Assembly (NCBI GenBank): GCA_027065835.1
Contig: JAMONK010000180.1
Coordinates: 1-8,075, forward strand
Length of the DNA stretch: 8,075 nucleotides
Source of the DNA: Thermococcus sp.
GTDB lineage: Archaea; Methanobacteriota_B; Thermococci; Thermococcales; Thermococcaceae
Reading direction: 5' to 3'
Every line of letters starts with the position of its first letter. Position 1 is the stretch's first letter. The notes under the pieces are model-generated. The model saw nothing but the letters and a program-made list of their open reading frames with translations, did no database searches and was not told the origin of the DNA. Below, in pieces: positions 1-5,195 of the stretch. The position numbers and the translations under genes were made by a program.

Positions 1-1
1 T

Positions 2-322
2 ATCACTGCCATAGTTGGTTATCAGGCCGAGATAGCTCTTGGAGGAGAAGTGGGCTACGGAAGTGGCAATATACTGCTCTTCGTGGTTGGTGGGGTACTG
101 GGATTCGTGCTCTCACTGATGCTTCTTCCGATGTCCCTCTTCCATGCCCTTACTGGAGATCTCTACTATCCCCACGATAGGCCGCTGCTGATTGCATGGT
201 TGCTCATGATAGTTCTGACACTTCTGATTGGGATGGTTTACGTGAAAGAAAGAAGAAGACGGCTCATGGAACTGGAAGGCCAAGTCCCTTCAGAATCATC
301 CTCAGGGCCAGAACGGCCATAA
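2..322 (+). CDS. C-terminal part of an unidentified membrane protein (5' end outside window)
   Basis: The frame is open from the left edge to the TAA at 320-322, giving about 106 visible residues. I do not recognise the family. Two hydrophobic segments are clear: one beginning NILLFVVGGVLGFVLSLM, and a second beginning PLLIAWLLMIVLTLLIGM. A short polar loop (GDLYYPHDRP) lies between them. The second segment is followed by a strongly basic stretch (KERRRR) and a Ser/Pro/Glu tail, so by the positive-inside rule the C-terminus is probably cytoplasmic. A GTG at 50 is preceded by a GGAGGAG-like sequence at 41-47 and could start a separate 90-residue protein. Because the frame runs upstream without a stop and reads as plausible protein (YQAEIALGGE), I favour a truncated larger gene. 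Its last 59 nt overlap the end of the opposite-strand TauE-like gene. Confidence 0.6.
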   Translation: MTAIVGYQAEIALGGEVGYGSGNILLFVVGGVLGFVLSLMLLPMSLFHALTGDLYYPHDRPLLIAWLLMIVLTLLIGMVYVKERRRRLMELEGQVPSESSSGPERP

Positions 323-1028
323 CAATTGCGAATGCTTTTTTCAGACTGCTTGCCCGTGTCCTCTTCGCGATCCTTGCTCCCACCTGTGCTCCTATTATCA
401 GACCGGGCACGAGGAGAAGCAGCCACTGGGTCTCCACGTTGCCCATGGCGTAGTGCTTGAGCGCTCCTGCGGTTGCTGTGAAGACTATCGCAAAGCTTGA
501 TGTTGCCACGGCGTAATGAATTGGCAGGCCGAGGTACGTCAGGAATGGTACGTTGATTATCCCGCCGCCGACGCCAAGGAGACCGCTCGTAATCCCTGCG
601 AAAAAGCCGCCAACCGGGACGAGCTTGTAGTTGACCTTCACATCCTCGAGTTTGACCTCGCTCGGTTCAGCCGTCTTTTTCTTGTATATCCTGATAGCCA
701 CTACCACGAGAGCGAGACCGAAGATGACCTTCAGCTGGGCGGCGCTTATAAAGGAAGTCATCCACGCGCCGATGTAGGCACCAACTACGGCCGTTGAGGC
801 CAGCAGAAGTCCGACCTTGTAGTGTATTCTCTTCTGGCGAGAGTACGCCAGCGCCGAGCTGAGGGACGTAAACACGACGGCAGCACTGGAAGTTCCGACG
901 GCGTGGTGTATCTCGACGCCGAGGAAGTTCAGCGTTGGAACTATCAGGAAGCCTCCACCTAGGCCAAAGAGGGCCGCAAGGATGCCGATGAAGATACCGA
1001 CCGCGAAGTAACCGAGGTATTTTAGCAA
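264..1028 (-). CDS. TauE/SafE family anion exporter (DUF81-type permease)
   Basis: This 254-residue integral membrane protein has about eight hydrophobic segments and an internal duplication typical of the TauE/SafE family. Repeat 1 (about residues 21-56) has FGLGGGFLIVPTLNFLG then AVGTSSAAVVFTS. Repeat 2 (about 150-186) has LGVGGGIINVPFLTYLG then AVATSSFAIVFTA. Family members export sulfite, sulfoacetate or other small organosulfur and organic anions across the cytoplasmic membrane; the substrate cannot be read from sequence. The start is a TTG at 1028, chosen because GGAGGTGA (1040-1033) sits 4 nt upstream and the protein then begins with a normal hydrophobic N-terminus. It is the last gene of a three-gene unit, 29 nt after the M42 peptidase. 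Its 3' end overlaps the neighbouring membrane gene by 59 nt. Confidence 0.88.
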   Translation of the reverse strand: MLKYLGYFAVGIFIGILAALFGLGGGFLIVPTLNFLGVEIHHAVGTSSAAVVFTSLSSALAYSRQKRIHYKVGLLLASTAVVGAYIGAWMTSFISAAQLKVIFGLALVVVAIRIYKKKTAEPSEVKLEDVKVNYKLVPVGGFFAGITSGLLGVGGGIINVPFLTYLGLPIHYAVATSSFAIVFTATAGALKHYAMGNVETQWLLLLVPGLIIGAQVGARIAKRTRASSLKKAFAIVMAVLALRMILKGLGLPVP

Positions 1029-1040
1029 TCAATCACCTCC
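1029..1040 (-). promoter_or_regulatory. Strong Shine-Dalgarno fixing a TTG start for the TauE-like gene
   Basis: GGAGGTGA on the minus strand (1040-1033) is a full match to the archaeal anti-SD core, with 4 nt before the TTG at 1028. No in-frame ATG lies nearby, so the SD decides the start. Confidence 0.7.
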
Positions 1041-1057
1041 TCTTCTGGATTGAAAGC

Positions 1058-2053
1058 TCACAGTTCGAAGGTTATCGCCTCTATAAGCTTTATCAATGCC
1101 TCAAGGTCCGCCAGATGTAGGGTCTCGACCTCACTGTGGAGGTACCTTATCGGAACGCTCAGGGCGAGGACCTCACTCTTGTGCTGGAAGACGGATGCGT
1201 CCGTCCCGCCGCCCGTCACGCCCACCTGAAGGGGAATCCCGTTCCTCGACGCTATCTCGGCGACATTTCTGGCGAGCTTCCTAGTGTAGATCGCGGAGTT
1301 GTCCACGGCCCTTATCACCGCTCCCCCGCCGAGCCTTACGTCTCCGGTTATGTCACCGCAGCAGGCAAAGGAGTCTACAGCAAAGGAGTACTTTGGAGTG
1401 TAATGCTCGGCCAGAAACTTCGCTCCCTTGAGGCCTATTTCCTCCTGCACTGTGAAGGCGAAGATCCACTTTCCATCGAGGTCGTGGTCAACGAGGTCCT
1501 TTATTGCCTCAACCAGTGCGACGACACCGAAGCGGTCGTCAAGGGAGCGGGTCGAGACATAGCGGTCCTTGAGGACCGCAAAGTGCTTCTTAAAGACCGC
1601 GTAATCTAGCACCTTGACTCCAAGCGCTTCCGCCTCCTCCCTGCTCTCGGCGCCGATATCGATGACCAGCTTGCTCCAGGGAACCGTGTCGAACTTCCTT
1701 TCAAGGTTGAGGTGCACCGGAAGTGCCCCGATGACGCCGTCGAGCTTCCCGTTCTCGGTTATAACGTCGAGGTGCCTGCCGTAGAGGATTCTATCGTCTA
1801 TTCCACCGATCTTCCTGAAGGTGAGCTTTCCGTCCGGTCTTATGCCCGTTATCAGAAGGCCTATTTCGTCCATGTGGGCCATGAAGATGCCCTTGAGTTC
1901 GCCCTCGCCGAGCTCAACGACGAGGTTTCCAATGGTGTCAACCGTGTGGTCGGCGTAGGGTTCAAGCCACTCAGCTATCTTTTCCCGTATCCTTTCCTCA
2001 TAACCGGAAATACCGGGAATCCCGGTTATTTCCCTCAGCTCCTCAACAAGCAT
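1058..2053 (-). CDS. M42 family metallo-aminopeptidase (TET-type dodecameric peptidase)
   Basis: A 331-residue protein with the full set of M42 motifs. AHMDE at 59-63 gives metal ligand His60 and catalytic-site Asp62. SLDDR at 170-174 gives bridging Asp172. VQEEIGLKGA at 202-211 gives catalytic Glu204 and ligand Glu205. Asp227 and His306 (RYLHSE) complete the di-metal site. Family enzymes are cytosolic Zn/Co aminopeptidases that form large tetrahedral shells and trim peptides released by proteasomes or taken up from the medium; some are misannotated as endoglucanases. Residue specificity cannot be read here. The start at ATG 2053 is preferred over an upstream in-frame start at 2110, because GAGGTGG (2065-2059) sits 5 nt before it and it leaves 10 nt after the dehydrogenase stop instead of a 47-nt overlap. 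An odd Cys231-Cys232 pair follows Asp227. Confidence 0.92.
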   Translation of the reverse strand: MLVEELREITGIPGISGYEERIREKIAEWLEPYADHTVDTIGNLVVELGEGELKGIFMAHMDEIGLLITGIRPDGKLTFRKIGGIDDRILYGRHLDVITENGKLDGVIGALPVHLNLERKFDTVPWSKLVIDIGAESREEAEALGVKVLDYAVFKKHFAVLKDRYVSTRSLDDRFGVVALVEAIKDLVDHDLDGKWIFAFTVQEEIGLKGAKFLAEHYTPKYSFAVDSFACCGDITGDVRLGGGAVIRAVDNSAIYTRKLARNVAEIASRNGIPLQVGVTGGGTDASVFQHKSEVLALSVPIRYLHSEVETLHLADLEALIKLIEAITFEL

Positions 2054-2058
2054 CACAA

Positions 2059-2065
2059 CCACCTC
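2059..2065 (-). promoter_or_regulatory. Shine-Dalgarno of M42 gene, overlapping the dehydrogenase stop
   Basis: GAGGTGG lies 5 nt before ATG 2053. Its first two bases belong to the TGA stop of the upstream dehydrogenase (2066-2064). This spacing supports co-translation from one mRNA and rejects the longer M42 start. Confidence 0.65.
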
Positions 2066-3065
2066 AAAGCATCTTAACTTCCTCTGGGGAACGTATCTCA
2101 ACCACCTCACGGTTCACGAGCGTCTCCGGGACTTCCCCCCTGAGAACGGCGAGGAGATTCTTAACGGCCTGGAAGCCCATGTCCTCCATGGCTTCCTTTG
2201 AGAGGCCTGCATGGTGGGGAGTCAGAACGGTCTCCCACTCATGTTCAAAGAGTTCGTGCTCTTGAACGGGCTCGTTTTCAAAGACGTCCGTTGCATAGCC
2301 CTTCAGCTTTCCCTCCTCAATGGCCTTCACGAGGGCCTTCTCATCGACGAGCGTCCCGCGGCCGATATTGACGAGGTATTTGCCCTCCAGGAGCTCCAGC
2401 CGCTCCTCGTTGATGATGTGATACGTCTCTGGCGTGGAGGGAAGGGCCAAAATCACGATATCGCTCTCCTTCAGGACGTCTTCGAGCGGCATATATCTTG
2501 CCCCGACTTCTTTTTCAATATCGGGCTTCTGAGAGCGGGACCAGTAGAGTATCTCTGTGCCCATCGCCTTCATTCTCCTCGCTATGGCCTTTCCAATGGC
2601 GCCCATCCCGAGGATTCCGACGGTCTTGCCGTAGACGGTCTCTATGTCCTTAAAATCGCTCCATATCTTCGCGTGGCTGTCCCACTCCCCGGAGCGTATG
2701 AGTCTGTCGGTGTAGTGTATCTTCCTGAGGAGCGCTACCGTCAGACCAACGGCAAACTCCGCAACGGCCTCGCTGAGAACGCCCGCGACTTTTGTGACGT
2801 ATATTCCCCTTTCGGTTGCAGCTTTAACGTCAACGTGGTCGTAACCGGCGGAATGACAGCTGATGACCTTTAGCCTTTCGGCCCCCTCTATGACTTCGCG
2901 CGGAAACCTGTTCAGCGGGGAGATTATGACGCCATCAAACTCTCCTATCCTTTCTTTGAGCTCATCGGCGCTTGGATACAGGATGAACTCGACGTCCGCA
3001 TACTTCTTTAACTCCTCAACTGGTTTGCTCTTCATCTTGAAGAGAACGGCCACCTTCGGCCTCAT
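2064..3065 (-). CDS. D-isomer-specific 2-hydroxyacid dehydrogenase (glyoxylate/hydroxypyruvate reductase-like)
   Basis: This 333-residue enzyme has the family layout: a split substrate-binding domain (about 1-105 and 300-333) around a Rossmann domain. The dinucleotide motif is GMGAIG at 153-158 (G153-x-G155-x-x-G158). The catalytic triad is Arg236 (NIGRGTLVD), Glu265 (FENEP) and His284 (TPHHAG). After the second Rossmann strand the sequence is LYWSRSQ, with no acidic residue and with Arg177 present, as in NADPH-using archaeal glyoxylate reductases; NADP(H) preference is therefore inferred. Reaction: reversible reduction of a 2-oxoacid to a D-2-hydroxyacid in the cytosol. Candidate substrates are glyoxylate, hydroxypyruvate, phosphoglycerate or branched 2-oxoacids, and sequence alone does not decide. 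ATG 3065 is preceded by AAGGTGAT (3076-3069). It is the first gene of the unit with the M42 peptidase and the exporter. Confidence 0.88.
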   Translation of the reverse strand: MRPKVAVLFKMKSKPVEELKKYADVEFILYPSADELKERIGEFDGVIISPLNRFPREVIEGAERLKVISCHSAGYDHVDVKAATERGIYVTKVAGVLSEAVAEFAVGLTVALLRKIHYTDRLIRSGEWDSHAKIWSDFKDIETVYGKTVGILGMGAIGKAIARRMKAMGTEILYWSRSQKPDIEKEVGARYMPLEDVLKESDIVILALPSTPETYHIINEERLELLEGKYLVNIGRGTLVDEKALVKAIEEGKLKGYATDVFENEPVQEHELFEHEWETVLTPHHAGLSKEAMEDMGFQAVKNLLAVLRGEVPETLVNREVVEIRSPEEVKML

Positions 3066-3097
3066 GGTATCACCTTAAGATGCTTATCGAAACGACC

Positions 3098-3114
3098 CTA
3101 ATAAGGTTTTTGCA
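3098..3114 (-). promoter_or_regulatory. Putative promoter of the dehydrogenase-M42-TauE unit
   Basis: Reading the minus strand from 3114, GCAAAAACCTTATTAGG contains an A-rich BRE-like stretch followed by the TATA-like CCTTATTA (3106-3099). A start about 25 nt downstream would fall near 3077 and give a leader of about 12 nt carrying AAGGTGAT. No mapped start site is available. Confidence 0.4.
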
Positions 3115-3140
3115 TAGGTTCGTCAAAAAGCTGAGCCGCC

Positions 3141-3168
3141 ACCGGGAAAACTTAAAAACTTTTCCGGT
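3141..3168 (+). promoter_or_regulatory. proS promoter with a flanking inverted repeat
   Basis: The AT-rich element CTTAAAAAC (3151-3159), preceded by the BRE-like GGGAAAA (3144-3150), is placed to start transcription near 3181. It is flanked by a near-perfect inverted repeat, ACCGGGAAAA (3141-3150) and TTTTCCGGT (3160-3168), which differ only by one extra G in the left arm. A factor binding this dyad would cover BRE and TATA. The promoter call is fairly safe; the operator role is inference. Confidence 0.55.
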
Positions 3169-3189
3169 TTCTCCCTCTAGGTGGTGCAG

Positions 3190-4641
3190 ATGGCGGGTAA
3201 AGTTAAGAGGAAAAAGTGGAGCGAGAATTTCAGCGAGTGGTATAATGAGCTCATTGAGACCGCTGGAATCCAGGACAAGCGTTATCCTGTCAAGGGGATG
3301 AACATATGGCTCCCCTACGGACTGAAAATCATGAGGAACATTGAGAGGTTCATACATTCCGAGATGGAGAGAACGGGCCACGATGAGGTTCTCTTCCCAG
3401 CGCTCATCCCTGAAACCGAGTTCCAGAAGGAGGCCGAGCACATAGCGGGCTTTGAGGGCGAGGTCTTTTGGGTTACCCACGCGGGCCACGACCCCCTCGA
3501 CATCCGGCTTATCCTCAGACCCACGAGCGAGACGGCCATGTACTCCATGTTCTCGCTCTGGATACGCTCCCACGCGGATCTGCCCTTCAAAGTTTACCAG
3601 ATGGTCAACACCTACCGCTACGAAACCAAGCACACGAGGCCCCTCATCCGCGTCAGGGAGATAAGCCGCTTTTTTGAAGCCCATACGGCCCACGACAGCT
3701 TCGAAGATGCCGAGAGGCAGATAACGGAGGACCTCGAGATATTCGACAACCTCGCGAAGTTCCTCGCGGTTCCCTACATAGTCTCCAAGAGACCAGACTG
3801 GGACAAGTTCCCGGGCGCTTACTACTCCCTCGGGGCAGAGGTCATGATGCCCGACGGCAGGACTCTCCAGATTGGAACCATGCACAACTACCGCCAGAAC
3901 TTCGCGAAGGCATACAACATACAGTACGAGACGGAGGAAGGGGAGCACGAGTACGTCCACCAGACCACCTTCGGAATGAGTGAGAGACTTCTCGCGGCGG
4001 TTATGGCCATTCACGGCGACGACAGTGGTCTCGTCCTTCCCCCGACCATTGCTCCGATACAGGTAGTGATAGTACCGATCCCCAAGAAGGATGCCGAGGC
4101 AGACGTCTTCGCCTACGCCCGCAAGATTGCAGACGAGCTCAGAACCGCCGGAATTCGCGTTCACGTCGATGAGAGGGATATACGACCCGGCAGGAAGTAC
4201 TACGACTGGGAGCTGAAAGGTGTCCCCGTGAGGATAGAAGTCGGCCCTAGGGACCTTGAAGGGAATAAGGCGGTAATAGCGAGGCGCGACACCCTCACCA
4301 AGGAAGTCGTTGAAAGGGCGGTGATAGTCGATGCCATCAGGAGAACCTTCGACGAGATCATGGAGAACCTTTACAGCCGTGCGAAGGCGTTACTTGAGGA
4401 CCACATAAAGCGCGTCGAGACCATTGAGGAGGCCAAAGAGGTTTTCGAGGACAGGCGGGGTATAGTTGAGATCCCCTGGTGTGGCGAGGAGGAGTGCGGC
4501 CTCAGGATGGAGGAAGAACTCGACGCAAAGATGCTGGGGACACCCTACCCGGACGAGACGGCCAAGGCCCCCGAGGGTAAGAGATGTCCTGTCTGCGGCA
4601 GGGAGGCAAAGTTCATCGCGAGGTTCGCGAGAACGTACTGA
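3190..4641 (+). CDS. proS: Prolyl-tRNA synthetase, archaeal/eukaryal type
   Basis: A 483-residue class II aminoacyl-tRNA synthetase that charges tRNA-Pro with proline using ATP in the cytosol. Motif 1 lies around 55-74, with the conserved proline in LFPALIPE. The proline-binding TSE loop is in RPTSETAMY (110-118). Motif 2 is [20 protein letters not shown] (142-161). Motif 3 is [10 protein letters not shown] (262-271). The anticodon-binding domain begins near [10 protein letters not shown] (288-297). The C-terminal zinc domain has Cys431, Cys436, Cys466 and Cys469, and the chain ends in ARTY, the terminal Tyr typical of this subgroup. There is no bacterial-type editing insertion. ATG 3190 is chosen because GGTGGT (3180-3185) lies 4 nt upstream and homologs begin shortly before KRKKWSENF. 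In-frame GTGs at 3181 and 3184 are alternatives that would add three or two residues. Confidence 0.96.
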   Translation: MAGKVKRKKWSENFSEWYNELIETAGIQDKRYPVKGMNIWLPYGLKIMRNIERFIHSEMERTGHDEVLFPALIPETEFQKEAEHIAGFEGEVFWVTHAGHDPLDIRLILRPTSETAMYSMFSLWIRSHADLPFKVYQMVNTYRYETKHTRPLIRVREISRFFEAHTAHDSFEDAERQITEDLEIFDNLAKFLAVPYIVSKRPDWDKFPGAYYSLGAEVMMPDGRTLQIGTMHNYRQNFAKAYNIQYETEEGEHEYVHQTTFGMSERLLAAVMAIHGDDSGLVLPPTIAPIQVVIVPIPKKDAEADVFAYARKIADELRTAGIRVHVDERDIRPGRKYYDWELKGVPVRIEVGPRDLEGNKAVIARRDTLTKEVVERAVIVDAIRRTFDEIMENLYSRAKALLEDHIKRVETIEEAKEVFEDRRGIVEIPWCGEEECGLRMEEELDAKMLGTPYPDETAKAPEGKRCPVCGREAKFIARFARTY

Positions 4642-4653
4642 ACCTCGATCTTC

Positions 4654-4690
4654 CTTATTCTACTTATTCTATTTGGGTAAATATGAAAAA
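4654..4690. terminator. Bidirectional T-rich terminator region between proS and the secreted-protein gene
   Basis: Downstream of the proS stop the plus strand carries a pyrimidine-rich tract with an exact tandem repeat, CTTATTCTA at 4654-4662 and 4663-4671, then ATTTGGG. On the minus strand, seven bases after the stop of the 4697-5107 gene, CCCC is followed by TTTTT (4690-4686). Runs of T without a required hairpin are the usual terminator of Thermococcales RNA polymerase. Apart from these tracts the gap from 4642 to 4696 holds nothing I can identify. Confidence 0.5.
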
Positions 4691-4696
4691 GGGGAG

Positions 4697-5107
4697 TCAA
4701 AAGCCGATGGTCTTAGTCCAGTTGATCCCCCTCTCCTGAAGGGCGGCCTTGAGTGTATTGATCGCAGCCTCAATGTACAGGTAGGCCTTTCTTATGTGAA
4801 TGCTGAAGATCATCCATCCAAAGTCCCGGTAGTCCGTGGGTATGCCGTACTGCATGGACTCGTTGTATTCCCTGCTGGCGTTTATGTAGAGATCCATGGC
4901 AAGCTCCAGGGTCTTGTTGCTGACGTTCGCCTGGGCACTGAGGTTGTAGAGCCCGTTGAATTTCTGGTCATCGCTCCGGTACATGTAGTACCAGGCGAGG
5001 GACTGCTTCAGAAAGTTCTTGTAGTTCCACTGGAGCGCTCCGGCGGTTCCGGCGAGGGGAGCCAAAAGGACAAACGCCGCCAGTATGAACACAGCGACCT
5101 TTCTCAT
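4697..5107 (-). CDS. Small secreted, aromatic-rich protein with six N-glycosylation sequons
   Basis: I do not recognise the family. The 136-residue product starts with a classic Sec signal peptide: basic MRK, a hydrophobic core (VAVFILAAFVLLAPLA) and an AGA cleavage site at about residue 24. The mature 112 residues look mostly helical, with no cysteine and unusually many Tyr, Trp and Phe (about 20). They carry six N-x-S/T sequons at N55, N61, N64, N76, N82 and N129, which suggests an externally exposed, heavily glycosylated protein; archaeal AglB uses this motif. No second membrane segment or lipobox is seen, although the stretch around 97-116 is fairly hydrophobic. Start ATG 5107 is preferred over an in-frame ATG at 5134, since GGAGGAGGTGGG (5122-5111) lies immediately upstream and the signal peptide then begins correctly. 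It is divergent from the carbamoyltransferase. Confidence 0.75.
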   Translation of the reverse strand: MRKVAVFILAAFVLLAPLAGTAGALQWNYKNFLKQSLAWYYMYRSDDQKFNGLYNLSAQANVSNKTLELAMDLYINASREYNESMQYGIPTDYRDFGWMIFSIHIRKAYLYIEAAINTLKAALQERGINWTKTIGF

Positions 5108-5121
5108 AATCCCACCTCCTC

Positions 5122-5144
5122 CAAATGTATTCATTTGTCATGAC
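5122..5144. promoter_or_regulatory. Composite palindromes between TATA and start of the secreted-protein gene
   Basis: CAAATG (5122-5127), four bases, then CATTTG (5132-5137) form a perfect 6-bp-arm dyad. It abuts a perfect 8-bp palindrome, GTCATGAC (5137-5144), sharing one base. The pair lies directly downstream of the minus-strand TATA and spans the expected transcription start near 5123, a usual place for an archaeal repressor site. Function is inferred. Confidence 0.35.
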
Positions 5145-5152
5145 TTTTAAAG
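5144..5152 (-). promoter_or_regulatory. TATA box of the secreted-protein gene
   Basis: Minus-strand CTTTAAAAG (5152-5144) predicts a start near 5123 and a leader of about 16 nt that holds the GGAGGAGGTGGG ribosome binding site. Confidence 0.55.
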
Positions 5153-5166
5153 ATTCTCCCGTGAAG

Positions 5167-5175
5167 CTTTAAAAG
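5167..5175 (+). promoter_or_regulatory. TATA box of the carbamoyltransferase gene (probably leaderless mRNA)
   Basis: CTTTAAAAG is the same nine bases as the opposite-strand box at 5152-5144, 14 nt away in mirror orientation. A start about 25 nt downstream of its centre falls at about 5196, on the ATG itself. No well-spaced Shine-Dalgarno precedes that ATG (AGGTG at 5178-5182 is 13 nt away), so a leaderless transcript is likely. Confidence 0.5.
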
Positions 5176-5195
5176 CCAGGTGTCAATGGACGACT

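Noticed and set aside
50..322. GTG at 50 with GGAGGAG upstream as the true start of a 90-residue protein
   Set aside because: Not excluded, but the frame is open and protein-like to the window edge, so a truncated longer gene is the safer reading.
2054..2110. Upstream 19-codon extension of the M42 peptidase
   Set aside because: It overlaps the dehydrogenase 3' end by 47 nt, does not look like an M42 N-terminus, and a good ribosome binding site precedes the internal ATG.
3067..3083. TATCAC half-site resembling the Thermococcales glycolytic regulator motif (TATCAC-N5-GTGATA)
   Set aside because: The second half reads GATGCT rather than GTGATA, and the bases are explained by the minus-strand AAGGTGAT ribosome binding site.
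3070..4164. 364-codon open frame antisense to proS
   Set aside because: It lies almost wholly opposite proS, whose motifs are unmistakable; its translation has no recognisable domain, and long antisense frames are common in codon-biased Thermococcus genes.
4466..5143. 225-codon plus-strand frame crossing the proS end, the terminator and the secreted-protein gene
   Set aside because: It starts out of frame inside proS, is Arg/Ser-rich there, and then runs antisense to a gene with a clear signal peptide and ribosome binding site.
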